Assembly (NCBI RefSeq): GCF_002871945.2
Contig: NZ_CP126963.1
Coordinates: forward strand, 1,922,001 to 1,986,000
DNA from: Gleimia hominis
GTDB taxonomy: Bacteria > Actinomycetota > Actinomycetes > Actinomycetales > Actinomycetaceae
Direction: 5' to 3'
Length of the DNA: 64,000 bases
The translations under genes and the position numbers were made by a program. Positions 16,628-25,591 of this stretch are shown piece after piece; the first letter of the stretch is position 1; each line of letters starts with the position of its first letter. The notes under the pieces were generated by a model. That model was given only the letters and a program-made list of their open reading frames with translations, searched no databases and was not told the DNA's origin.

Positions 16628-17938
16628 CTAAGACAGTAGGCCGCGAGCTTTTAACGCCAGGTAGTGGTCCACTACTGCCATCGGGAGGTTCTCCGCGTCG
16701 CGCTCAACCACGGACACGCCCATGGCCTCAAGACCTGTAATTGCCTGACGGGAACGCTCCCGCAACGTTTCATACGCGGCGGCCCGGTACACGTCTGCGG
16801 CAGTGGTTTCGGCTTCACCGGTTGGCAGGTTCAAAATCCCATCTTCACTATCTGCAACCGATGCGATCATAACCCGGTGCTTATTCGCCAGCACACTTAA
16901 CTGGGGCAGCAGCGCATCAGCCAGCACGGTCGGGTCGATTGAAGTGAAAATGACAATTAGCGACACCTTATTTCCCAAGCCATGCACCGCCGCCGCAAGC
17001 CTGGCCCAGTTCGCCTCTATCATCTGCGGGTCCACGTGCATCAACGCGTGGGACACGTCGTTCAACGCGTCGGCGTTCGCAGGTCGCACCACCTGCTGTT
17101 CCACCTCGTTACTGCCCGCAATCATCGAAATGTGATCACCAGCCCGCGCACAAACCGCAGACAGCAGCAAAGTTGCATCCATCGCCGTGTCCAACCTGGG
17201 GGTGTCCGCAATGCGCGCTGCCATCACGCGGGAAGTGTCCAGCAGCATCACCACGTGCCGATCCCGCTCGGGCCGCCACGTGCGCACAATCAACTCATCG
17301 TCCGTGCGCGCCGTAGCCCGCCAGTCAATGGAACGCACGTCGTCACCATCAACCCACTCGCGCAACGAGTCGAACTCCGTTCCCTGCCCGCGGATCCGCG
17401 CCGTCGCCATGCCCTCAACGGCACGCAACTTAGCGAACGCCACCGGAAGTTTCGCCTTAGAAGGAAACGCCGGGAGGGAATCCAACTCACCGGGGCATTC
17501 AAACGACAATTGGCGTGCCACTAGCCTCATACGCCCCCACGAACGCACCGTAACCCGGTCGGTACGTAACCGGCCCCGCCGCGTCGGCTCCAGGTCAGAC
17601 GTGTGTTCCACGCTCTCACCAGCGCGAATGCGGGTAGAGAAAATGTGGTTGTGCGCTCCCGCAGAAGGTTGCCACGCGTCCCGCACATCCGCGCGCATAT
17701 CCCTTTTACCCGCGTTCATAATCGTGAGGGACGTGGTGGAAGGCTCACCCGCATGCACTGCGCTGGAACGCTCACGCCGCATCGACAACTTCCGCGGGCT
17801 CGCCGCAGTCGCATAATCCAAAACGCACATCACCAGCACAAACACGAGCCACAAGCCAGCAACGTAACGCTGCTGCACAATCACCAACGGGATAATGCCC
17901 GCTAACAGTAAGGCGGCGGGACGCCACGAAACACTCAT
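16628..17938 (-). CDS. DUF58 domain protein
   Basis: 436 aa. Two N-terminal membrane helices (about 9-45) anchor a cytoplasmic part with the DUF58 motif REWVDGDDVRSIDWRATAR near residue 205 and a von Willebrand A-like domain beginning VVMLLDTSRVMAAR, where the metal site DxSxS is altered to DTSRV. DUF58 proteins are encoded with MoxR ATPases and are thought to act as their partners. The start codon overlaps the end of the MoxR gene by four bases (ATGA). The gene is last in a six-gene operon running from 23110 down to 16628. Confidence 0.9.
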   Translation of the reverse strand: MSVSWRPAALLLAGIIPLVIVQQRYVAGLWLVFVLVMCVLDYATAASPRKLSMRRERSSAVHAGEPSTTSLTIMNAGKRDMRADVRDAWQPSAGAHNHIFSTRIRAGESVEHTSDLEPTRRGRLRTDRVTVRSWGRMRLVARQLSFECPGELDSLPAFPSKAKLPVAFAKLRAVEGMATARIRGQGTEFDSLREWVDGDDVRSIDWRATARTDDELIVRTWRPERDRHVVMLLDTSRVMAARIADTPRLDTAMDATLLLSAVCARAGDHISMIAGSNEVEQQVVRPANADALNDVSHALMHVDPQMIEANWARLAAAVHGLGNKVSLIVIFTSIDPTVLADALLPQLSVLANKHRVMIASVADSEDGILNLPTGEAETTAADVYRAAAYETLRERSRQAITGLEAMGVSVVERDAENLPMAVVDHYLALKARGLLS

Positions 17939-18894
17939 CGCGGTACAGTCACCGAATCCAACGCCGACGCCAGCACGGACTCAACTTTCAACCCTTCAAC
18001 CTCCGCTTCTGGCCGCAATGCCAACCGGTGCGCGATCGTGGGGAACACCAGGGACTTCACATCGTCCGGCGTCACAAAATCGCGGCCCGAAAGCCATGCC
18101 CACGCCCGCGCCGTTGCCAGCAACGCGGTTGCCGCACGCGGCGACATCCCTAAGTTCAAAGACGGTGCAACCCGTGTGGCCCGCGCAATATCCACTATGT
18201 AGCCCACAACCTCATCGCGAATCGACACGTCCTGCACCGCCCGCATCGCAGCCTGCAGATCCTCCCCACTGGCCACGGGCTGCAAGCCCGCCTCATCCAA
18301 ATCAGACGGGTCGAACCCGTGAGCGTGCCTAGACACAATCTCCACTTCCTGATCACGCGCCGGAATGTCCATGTTTATTTTCAGCATGAACCGGTCCAAC
18401 TGTGCTTCTGGCAGCGGGTAAGTACCTTCGTACTCAATGGGGTTCTGCGTTGCCGCCACCATGAACGGTTTCGGTAGGTAATGCGGCTGCCCATCTACGC
18501 TCACCTGACGTTCCGCCATCGATTCCAGCAGCGCCGCCTGCGTTTTTGGGGGCGTGCGGTTAATTTCGTCCGCCAGGAACAGGTTCGTGAAAATCGGGCC
18601 GGCATGGAAGTTGAACTCGCCCGCTGCCCGGTTGTACATCAGGGACCCGGTAATGTCACCGGGCATGAGGTCCGGGGTGAATTGCACGCGTTTAGTGTCA
18701 AGCGAAAGTGCTTTTGACAGGGCGCGCACCAGCAGGGTTTTCGCGGTTCCTGGCACGCCTTCGAGGAGGACGTGCCCGCCGGTGAGGAACCCGATCATCA
18801 GCCCGGTAACCGCGGCGTCTTGCCCCACCACGGCTTTGGACACCTCGGAACGCACGCGCAGCAGGGCGTCGCGAGAGTTTGTCGATTCAGTCAT
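17935..18894 (-). CDS. MoxR family AAA+ ATPase
   Basis: 319 aa, complete. Walker A GVPGTAKT, Walker B LFLADEINRTPPKTQ, sensor 1 ATQNPIEYEGTYPLPEAQLDRF and the winged C-terminal part WLSGRDFVTPDDVKSL match the MoxR branch of AAA+ proteins. These act as chaperone-like ATPases for von Willebrand A-domain partners such as the DUF58 protein next door. The start overlaps the preceding DUF4350 gene by eight bases and the end overlaps the DUF58 gene by four, so translation is coupled and similar protein amounts are likely. Confidence 0.95.
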   Translation of the reverse strand: MTESTNSRDALLRVRSEVSKAVVGQDAAVTGLMIGFLTGGHVLLEGVPGTAKTLLVRALSKALSLDTKRVQFTPDLMPGDITGSLMYNRAAGEFNFHAGPIFTNLFLADEINRTPPKTQAALLESMAERQVSVDGQPHYLPKPFMVAATQNPIEYEGTYPLPEAQLDRFMLKINMDIPARDQEVEIVSRHAHGFDPSDLDEAGLQPVASGEDLQAAMRAVQDVSIRDEVVGYIVDIARATRVAPSLNLGMSPRAATALLATARAWAWLSGRDFVTPDDVKSLVFPTIAHRLALRPEAEVEGLKVESVLASALDSVTVPR

Positions 18895-20038
18895 GGGTAA
18901 CCTCCTGAAGGATCTGCGTTATTAGTCGGCTGTAATGAATGAGTTCTGTTTTGTAAACTATTTGCTTGCCGTACAGGGCGTCGCGCACCTGGTTTTCTTC
19001 GCGCTCGGTTCGGGCGGCAACCCGCCTCACCAGCACGGCGGGGTGGAAGTGTGTTCCCAGGCCGAAAGCGCGGGCCAGTTGGTGACGTGCGCCCACGCGG
19101 ATGGCTTCTAACGGCACTCCCGGGTCTGCACTTTGCTCGTAGAGCCTCCCCAACGCTTCCGTGGTTTCCGTTGCGCGAACCACCACGGGGAGGGGTTCGG
19201 TTGCTAGGCGTCCGAACCGGCGGCCCCGCCACAGCATGAGGGCCAGCACCGCGAGTCCGGCAAGCACTGCTGCTGAGTAGAACCACGGTGGCATGAGCAG
19301 CAGGAACCCGGTTGCGGTGGGGTCCACTTCCGTTTTCGGGTCGAGGACTGGCAGGTACCAGATTAAATCTTCGGATGCGGACAGGGACGCCAGGGCTGCT
19401 GCCGCATTGTCGTAGTATCGGATTGACACGTTCGTGTAGATCGTGGGGTCGCCAAGCAGTACGGTCTGAGGGTGCCGCTCGTTCGCAGGCAGGGTGAGGG
19501 CGGGTTCGCCAACACAGTTTTCGGGCGCGTCCTCGGTTGAAGCAGCGGTAAACCGCATCGCTAAACCGTCCACCATTTTCGCGTTCCCAAACACGCCGGC
19601 GGTGCAGTGGACGTTCAGGTACGTGGTTTTGGCGATGGTTTGCGCTTGCCCAGCGCGCACGTTTATTCCCAGGTCGTGCAGCCGTTGTTCACTGCCCCCT
19701 AGAATCACTGTGCGGCGCGCTTTCTTGAGGGCGTTTCTCACTTTCGCCACGTCTTTTTCTTCGATGGCGTCCACGTCTGTAATCACCACCGTTTTGCCTT
19801 GCACGGCTTCCAACTGGTTGGCCCAGTGAATCGATTGAGTTTTCACCCCGTGCTGCTTCAGAACTTGAACCACCGCTTTTGTCCCCATGGGGCCAGGTGA
19901 CTTTGCGTCCAACGGCACCTGTTCTTTCGACGAGGGGCCAAACCAGGCGAGTAACACGACCGCAACCACGGCGATAACCACCCACATCACGATCGCCCGG
20001 GTGTTACGAGTCAGCGGCTTGGATTCACTCATTGCCAC
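18887..20038 (-). CDS. DUF4350 domain protein
   Basis: 383 aa. One membrane helix at about 15-33, an extracytoplasmic DUF4350 domain with SPGPMGTKAVVQVLKQHGV and TVVITDVDAIEEKD segments, a second helix near 258-276 and a cytoplasmic helical tail. DUF4350 proteins are found in MoxR/DUF58 operons in many actinobacteria; the domain resembles a glutamine-amidotransferase/Rossmann fold but no catalytic residue is evident. The 14-base overlap with the upstream DUF4129 gene points to coupling. Confidence 0.85.
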   Translation of the reverse strand: MAMSESKPLTRNTRAIVMWVVIAVVAVVLLAWFGPSSKEQVPLDAKSPGPMGTKAVVQVLKQHGVKTQSIHWANQLEAVQGKTVVITDVDAIEEKDVAKVRNALKKARRTVILGGSEQRLHDLGINVRAGQAQTIAKTTYLNVHCTAGVFGNAKMVDGLAMRFTAASTEDAPENCVGEPALTLPANERHPQTVLLGDPTIYTNVSIRYYDNAAAALASLSASEDLIWYLPVLDPKTEVDPTATGFLLLMPPWFYSAAVLAGLAVLALMLWRGRRFGRLATEPLPVVVRATETTEALGRLYEQSADPGVPLEAIRVGARHQLARAFGLGTHFHPAVLVRRVAARTEREENQVRDALYGKQIVYKTELIHYSRLITQILQEVTHD

Positions 20039-20741
20039 CTCCTTGCGCTTCCGGACGACCCTGCGTTTCCGAGTGGCCTTGAGGTGCTGGGTACCTGTGT
20101 ACTTCCGAATGCCCTTGAGGTGCTTGCTTGCGTTGGTGGGCAGCGCTTACCTGGTCAAAGACTATGAGGATCTGCTGCGCGTCCTCACGCGTGGTCCGCG
20201 GAGCTGGGGTTTGTGCGTACGAGGCGATGTTGAATGCGCGGGTGGCGTGCGTTGCCGCTGATCTGAGGGGCGGGAAATGTGCCTGCAGTTCCCGCTGCAC
20301 GTCCCCGGCTGTGCGCCCGGGGGAGGCGTGCATGATTTTTGCGCGGTCCAACAGGGCCACCACTGCGCGGAACGCATCTATTACCGCGGCATCCGGATCA
20401 GTTTCCAAGGCGGCGCGGGCGCGCGATGCATACTCTTCAGCACTCACAGTTGGGTCCAGTAAAGCGTCTTCAACGGAAGCTTGCCCGCGGACTTTACGGT
20501 GTTTGCGGATCCTCCAGATTATTAGCCCAAGAACTGCAACGACTATGATTGCTGCGATGATCGCAACCGTGTATCCCACTTCGTTGGGGGGTAAGTGGAC
20601 GGCTGTGAGGAGTTCTTGAAGCCAGCGGTTGAACACCGCTTGGAGCATGTCGAACGTGTTGTATTCCGCGTGGGAGAGTTCGCGTTCCAACAGTTCCCGC
20701 GCCTCATCGGGATCTGGAGTAAATGCAGTGGAAACTAACAT
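20025..20741 (-). CDS. DUF4129 domain protein
   Basis: 238 aa with a short extracytoplasmic N-terminal part (DPDEARELLERELSHAEY), one membrane helix near 60-82 and a cytoplasmic DUF4129 domain, with the typical ASRARAALETDPDAAVIDAFRAVV and GRTAGDVQREL segments. The last 30 residues hold three imperfect copies of a Pro-Gln-Gly-His-Ser/Thr-Glu unit (PQGHSEVHRYP, PQGHSETQG), a low-complexity tail specific to this protein. Part of the MoxR/DUF58 operon. Confidence 0.85.
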   Translation of the reverse strand: MLVSTAFTPDPDEARELLERELSHAEYNTFDMLQAVFNRWLQELLTAVHLPPNEVGYTVAIIAAIIVVAVLGLIIWRIRKHRKVRGQASVEDALLDPTVSAEEYASRARAALETDPDAAVIDAFRAVVALLDRAKIMHASPGRTAGDVQRELQAHFPPLRSAATHATRAFNIASYAQTPAPRTTREDAQQILIVFDQVSAAHQRKQAPQGHSEVHRYPAPQGHSETQGRPEAQGGGNE

Positions 20742-20759
20742 ATCCGCTGTATCTTCGTA

Positions 20760-22043
20760 TTAGTGAGTTTGCGACTCGTTCAGTAGCTGCATGTCGAAAC
20801 CTTCTTTCCGGATCCGTTGGTCTACGTAAAGCATGGTTACCACACCCGCTTGGATCGGGGTGGTTAGAACGAATGAGATTGCGTAGCTGATCGCGGTAAC
20901 CGCAGCGGATAGTGCCGAAAGTGTTGCTGCGGTAGTGCTAGTGAGCCCCACTACCACACCTAACCCGATTGATAACGGGAGGGAGATTACGCCGACGACG
21001 ACGCTGACGGCGATCATGGTGAGAATCAGGATTCCAGCCAGTCGCCACGTATTTCCTTTAGAAAGTCGCCAGCTGCGAGAAATAGCTTTGAGGGGGGAGA
21101 GTTTTTCTTCTACCACCGCGGGCATGGTGAGGGCGAAGCGGGCATTCAACAAGGCTGTGATCAGGATTCCCACAATCGCCAGAAGAGGAATGACCCACAC
21201 CAGGTGGATACTGTCGATCTGCGAGTTGGCGACTATGAAAATAACAGCCGCAACCACCACCGCGATCGTCACCAGCCCCACCGTTGTGGTGATTATTGAA
21301 ATCACGATTCCCGCACCGAGCGCGGGCAGTAACCGTGGTTTCGCACCCGTCCACACTTGCTGTAGGTTCAGTTTGTAGCCGCGTACCGCCGCAAGCGTAA
21401 CCAGTACCAGCATCGGGATCGCCAGCAGTGTGAGCAGCCCCGTGAGCAGCTGCGACCCGATGCTTTGCAGACCTACGGGTATGAAGGCCAGGATCATGTC
21501 CTGCGGATCTTCCCCCATTTCTGGTATCGGGGTGTTGGTGACGATTGCGCTAGAAACCCCCGCTAGGAGTGCGCCGATTACACCCACTAAAACCGCGAGC
21601 CCAAGCGTGCCCGCCGGGTTAAACCGGATGAGGCTGAACACGGCTTCGAAAAAATCCGTTAACTTCAGCGGTCGGATTGGAATGATCCCCGGTTTCACTA
21701 CCGACCACCCGTACGATGACGGGGGTTTACTCCACGGGTTACTCACCTGAGTGTCCGCTTGCTGGTAACTCCCTTGGTTGTTCGCGCCCTGTTGCTGCAT
21801 CTGTGCGTGTGCGTAGTCTTCGTTGGATTCTTTGTTGCCCCCACCGTCAGTGGTTTCAGCGCTGGATTTTTTGGTGCTAGACGCTTCGGCGCTGGTGGCT
21901 TCCGGGTTCGTAGTCAAGTCCGTCTTGTCCCCTGAGGAGGTTGCTGCGTCGCCTGGTTCGAGTGGGGCAGCGTCACGGTTTTCCCGCGGCGGTTCCTCGG
22001 TTGGCCCTCCGGGGTTGACCCATGGGTTGTTGGCGTCGCTCAT
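20760..22043 (-). CDS. Multi-pass membrane protein (glycerophosphodiester phosphodiesterase membrane-domain-like)
   Basis: 427 aa. Residues 1-130 are hydrophilic, rich in Asn, Ser, Glu and Gln, and probably disordered. From the IIPIRPLKLTDFFEAVFSLIRFNP segment on there are about six to eight membrane helices resembling the membrane domain seen in some glycerophosphodiester phosphodiesterases and in actinobacterial proteins of unknown function. No catalytic domain is attached. The GGAGG-containing leader is 25 bases from the lipid kinase stop. First gene of the DUF4129/MoxR block. Confidence 0.7.
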   Translation of the reverse strand: MSDANNPWVNPGGPTEEPPRENRDAAPLEPGDAATSSGDKTDLTTNPEATSAEASSTKKSSAETTDGGGNKESNEDYAHAQMQQQGANNQGSYQQADTQVSNPWSKPPSSYGWSVVKPGIIPIRPLKLTDFFEAVFSLIRFNPAGTLGLAVLVGVIGALLAGVSSAIVTNTPIPEMGEDPQDMILAFIPVGLQSIGSQLLTGLLTLLAIPMLVLVTLAAVRGYKLNLQQVWTGAKPRLLPALGAGIVISIITTTVGLVTIAVVVAAVIFIVANSQIDSIHLVWVIPLLAIVGILITALLNARFALTMPAVVEEKLSPLKAISRSWRLSKGNTWRLAGILILTMIAVSVVVGVISLPLSIGLGVVVGLTSTTAATLSALSAAVTAISYAISFVLTTPIQAGVVTMLYVDQRIRKEGFDMQLLNESQTH

Positions 22044-22072
22044 GCGTTTTTCCTCCTCTAAATACCGGCTGT

Positions 22073-23110
22073 TCAGCCGTGTCTTAGTGTCAGTGCCTGT
22101 TTGTCGATGCGCACAAACACGTCCCGTGCCTTTCCAATCGTGTCACCGTCCACTTGCGTTAACCGCGGTTTTCGGGTGCGTGTTGAGATTGTTCGGGCTC
22201 TACGAAAGTCTAAACGACCGTCCGTGCCCGGTAAATAGCTTTGCTTAATTCCAACGCCCTGCGCAGCGATTTTGGAAAACAGGTCGAGCCACCCAATGAG
22301 CCCACTTTGTGTGGCGAACACGGTCACGTCAATTAGCCCGTCGTTAATCTGCGCGCCCGGCACCAGGGTAATCCCCGCCATCAGTTGGCTGCAGTTCGCG
22401 AACAAGATCGAGCGGCCGGTAACGCGGTAGCGCCGGTGCCCATCCAGTTCCACTAGCGTCTTAATATTTGGGACCTTGAGGGTGCGGGCTCCCGCTACGA
22501 CGTAAGCGCCCCACCCCATGTGCTTTTTCAACCGCGTGTCCGTACCCGCAAACAGTTCCGCATCCCACCCTTGGCCCGCGATTACGACGAACGGGTACTC
22601 GTTCGCTGCCGGTGGGGTAACGCCGCGGGCACGCAGCATCTGTAAATGCGATTCGGGTAGCAGCCGCCCTTCTGGTAGCAGCACCGGTGGCTCGTCCCCG
22701 CGTTCAATGCGTAGCCACGAAATGTCGGCGTGCGAGTTGTAGCCGTAGAACGCGATCTCCACTGCTTCTGCCACGTCGTCGGGGGGAATATCAATATTGC
22801 GGCCCAACAGGTTCCCGGTTCCGTACGGCAGTATTGCCAGCGGCACGTCCGTGTTCGCAACCCCCGCGGCAACGGCCCGCACCGTACCGTCTCCCCCCGC
22901 GGCGATAACCAGCGAAGCGCCCGCCGCTACCGCCCGGGCTGCCTGCCCCGTCCCGGGGTCCGTAACGCTCGTGGGCAACCACGTGGGTTCGCCCGCGTTA
23001 GTTTCTAAACAAAAACTGCGCACCAAACGCTTCAACCGGTGCAGCCGCGCGACCTTCGCGGGATTATAAATCACATACACGCCGCCGTGCGTGTGGGGGG
23101 TGGTCGTCAA
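22073..23110 (-). CDS. Diacylglycerol kinase family lipid kinase (YegS-like)
   Basis: 345 aa with the ATP-cone nucleotide-binding motif AAGGDGTVRAVAAGV (about 70-85) and PYGTGNLLGRNI, followed by a beta-rich C-terminal domain (INDGLIDVTVFA). Members phosphorylate diacylglycerol or related lipids at the membrane, feeding phospholipid recycling. The likely start is the TTG at 23108-23110, eight bases after AGGAG; there is no ATG in a better place. It heads the operon that continues into the DUF4129/MoxR genes. Confidence 0.88.
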   Translation of the reverse strand: MTTTPHTHGGVYVIYNPAKVARLHRLKRLVRSFCLETNAGEPTWLPTSVTDPGTGQAARAVAAGASLVIAAGGDGTVRAVAAGVANTDVPLAILPYGTGNLLGRNIDIPPDDVAEAVEIAFYGYNSHADISWLRIERGDEPPVLLPEGRLLPESHLQMLRARGVTPPAANEYPFVVIAGQGWDAELFAGTDTRLKKHMGWGAYVVAGARTLKVPNIKTLVELDGHRRYRVTGRSILFANCSQLMAGITLVPGAQINDGLIDVTVFATQSGLIGWLDLFSKIAAQGVGIKQSYLPGTDGRLDFRRARTISTRTRKPRLTQVDGDTIGKARDVFVRIDKQALTLRHG

Positions 23111-23241
23111 AACAAGCTCCTAACCAGACCGAAACCAAGCGTTTCAAAACACCGGTCTGCTAACAGCCAGTTTAACCGTAGCGACACGGAAACTGCCCGC
23201 GCGAATACCAGGCACCCGCTTACCCGCGGTAGTCTTAAAGC

Positions 23242-24516
23242 ATGATTGACCTGAAACAGCTTCGTGAGGACCCCCAACCAGCCCGCGATTCACAGATCGC
23301 TCGGGGCGCCGACCCAAATCTTGTAGATCAGATCCTGCAGGCCGATGAGGCCCGGCGCGCAGCCCTGCGGGATTTCGAAACGAAACGGGCCGAACAAAAG
23401 GCCGTGTCGAAATCGATCGGGAAAACCCCGAAAGAAGAACGCGCCGGAGTTCTCGAAAAAGCTAAAGCCCTCGCCGAAGAGGTGAAAACCCTTGAAGCCA
23501 AAGCGAATACGGCAGCTGAGGAACTAGAAAAACTTGCGCGCAGCCTCGACAATATTGTGCTGCCACAAGTCCCATCGGGTGGGGAAGACAAATTTGAGGT
23601 CCTGCGCCACGAAGGCGGAGACCCCCGCGATTTCACCAAAGAAGGTTTTACTCCCAAAGACCACTTGGAACTGGCTGAAGGGCTCGACGCGATCGACATG
23701 AAACGCGGCGCAAAAGTATCCGGATCGCGCTTCTACTACCTCAAGGGCGTGGGCGCGCGGCTTGAACTAGCGCTGTTGACGATGGCAATGGACCAGGCGG
23801 TGGACGCCGGATTCATCCCGATGATGACTCCCACTTTGGTTACCCCACAAATCATGGGAGGCACCGGGTTCCTCGGGGAACACTCCGACGAAATCTACTA
23901 CCTTCCCGCCGACGACCTGTACCTTACGGGCACGTCCGAAGTGGCGCTCGCGGGCTACCACAAGGATGAGATTTTAGATTTAGATGAGGGGCCGCGGCGC
24001 TACATGGGATGGTCCACGTGCTACCGGCGCGAAGCCGGTGCGGCGGGCAAAGACACGCGGGGGATTATTAGGGTCCACCAGTTCAATAAGGCAGAAATGT
24101 TCTCTTACTGCCCGCCGGAGCAAGCTGAAGAAGAACACGCGCGGTTGCTGGCGTGGGAAGAGCAGATGCTCGCGAAAGTGGAACTACCCTACCGTGTGAT
24201 CGACACGGCGGCGGGCGACTTGGGCTCCTCGGCAGCTCGCAAGTTCGACTGCGAAGCATGGTTGCCCACCCAGGAGCGGTGGATGGAAGTGACCTCCACG
24301 TCGAACTGCACCACGTTCCAGGCGCGCCGGTTGAATATTCGCCAACGCAAAACGGATGGCAACGTGATTGCCGCAACCCTAAATGGGACGCTAGCGACCA
24401 CCCGTTGGATCGTAGCAATTTTGGAAAACCACCAGAATGCAGACGGTTCCATCAACGTTCCGCAGGCACTGCAGCCCTATATGGGTGGTGTAAGCGTGCT
24501 CGACCCCATACAGTAA
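23242..24516 (+). CDS. serS: Seryl-tRNA synthetase
   Basis: Charges tRNA-Ser with serine. 424 aa, normal length. The N-terminal long coiled-coil arm (about 30-110), which recognises the long variable arm of tRNA-Ser, is followed by the class II catalytic core: [15 protein letters not shown], motif 2 with [24 protein letters not shown], and motif 3 with [18 protein letters not shown]. The start ATG gives the conserved [11 protein letters not shown] tRNA-Ser(UGA) gene is at 39.9 kb. Followed six bases later by a HAD phosphatase, probably cotranscribed. Confidence 0.98.
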   Translation: MIDLKQLREDPQPARDSQIARGADPNLVDQILQADEARRAALRDFETKRAEQKAVSKSIGKTPKEERAGVLEKAKALAEEVKTLEAKANTAAEELEKLARSLDNIVLPQVPSGGEDKFEVLRHEGGDPRDFTKEGFTPKDHLELAEGLDAIDMKRGAKVSGSRFYYLKGVGARLELALLTMAMDQAVDAGFIPMMTPTLVTPQIMGGTGFLGEHSDEIYYLPADDLYLTGTSEVALAGYHKDEILDLDEGPRRYMGWSTCYRREAGAAGKDTRGIIRVHQFNKAEMFSYCPPEQAEEEHARLLAWEEQMLAKVELPYRVIDTAAGDLGSSAARKFDCEAWLPTQERWMEVTSTSNCTTFQARRLNIRQRKTDGNVIAATLNGTLATTRWIVAILENHQNADGSINVPQALQPYMGGVSVLDPIQ

Positions 24517-24522
24517 GGAGCG

Positions 24523-25428
24523 ATGAGTAATCCATTACTGACACCGCCGCCTACCACACTTCCGCCGATGCCGTTCGAGCATCTGCTGGACCAGGCGGCA
24601 GCGGATTTACCCGGCACCCTCGAGCAAGCGGGGCCGAACCTGCTGGTGGCACTTGACCTGGACGGGACTTTACTGACTGTAGACGGGGCGACCCCTCGGT
24701 CTAAACAAGCGGTTGCGCAGCTGCAGGACGCCGGCGCGCACGTGGTGCTTTCTACCGGACGGGGGATCAACGCAACTCTCCCGGTGCTGGAGGAAGTGGG
24801 GATCCGCGACGGCTGGGCCGTGTGCTCCAACGGGGCGATTACCCTGCAAATAACCGATGGGCACGCCCAAGCGGTGCAGCGGTTCGACTTCGACCCCCAG
24901 CCAACCATCTCCACGATTGTCAGGGAGTTCCCCGACGCGTTCTTCGGATGCGAACGCCTCCCCATGGGCTACTGGCTGTCTCGCCCGTTCCCACCCGGGG
25001 AACTACTGGAGGACGAACACACCGTGATAGTAAAAGACATCGCGGACGTCGCCAGCACCCGCACCACAAAACTGATAGTGCGGGAACTGAACGTTACGCG
25101 CGACGAGTTCGCGCAGCGCATCGGCCAGCTAGACCTGCCGGGCGTGGAGATCGCCGTTGGGTGGACCGCCTGGCTGGACGTCAGTGCAGAGGGGGTCACC
25201 AAAGCCTCCGGGTTAGAAGCACTGCGCGAGCAACTGGGGGTACCAGAAACCGGTACCGTTGCGATCGGTGATGGGACCAACGACCTAGCGATGCTGCAGT
25301 GGGCACACCACGGCGTCGCCATGCAGGGAGCCAGCGACGAAGTTAAAGCAGCTGCAAACGCCGTCACCGGCCCCGCCGAATACGATGGCGCACCTGCAGT
25401 TATGGCCGCATTACTAGGGAAACGGTAG
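24523..25428 (+). CDS. HAD superfamily (Cof-type) phosphatase
   Basis: 301 aa. Motif I LVALDLDGTLL (Asp nucleophile about residue 44), motif II LSTGRG, and the late motif GDGTNDLAML with the magnesium aspartates are intact; a type IIB cap (about 110-210) marks the Cof/YidA branch, which hydrolyses sugar phosphates or similar small phosphates. An N-terminal stretch of 30 residues before the domain is Pro-rich. In actinobacteria this gene commonly follows serS, as here. Physiological substrate unknown. Confidence 0.9.
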   Translation: MSNPLLTPPPTTLPPMPFEHLLDQAAADLPGTLEQAGPNLLVALDLDGTLLTVDGATPRSKQAVAQLQDAGAHVVLSTGRGINATLPVLEEVGIRDGWAVCSNGAITLQITDGHAQAVQRFDFDPQPTISTIVREFPDAFFGCERLPMGYWLSRPFPPGELLEDEHTVIVKDIADVASTRTTKLIVRELNVTRDEFAQRIGQLDLPGVEIAVGWTAWLDVSAEGVTKASGLEALREQLGVPETGTVAIGDGTNDLAMLQWAHHGVAMQGASDEVKAAANAVTGPAEYDGAPAVMAALLGKR

Positions 25429-25591
25429 CGCCGCCAACCACCCTCAAGGAACCACAAAAAACTCCATTCGTGAACTAGATCGCACAGGTGTGATCTTTAA
25501 ATCCATCTGAGGAACCGCCTCGCGCGCTCGGATACGATTAGGCAGTAGCAGAAAAAACCGTAAATACAAGCACGTCTAAGGAGATGAGAAA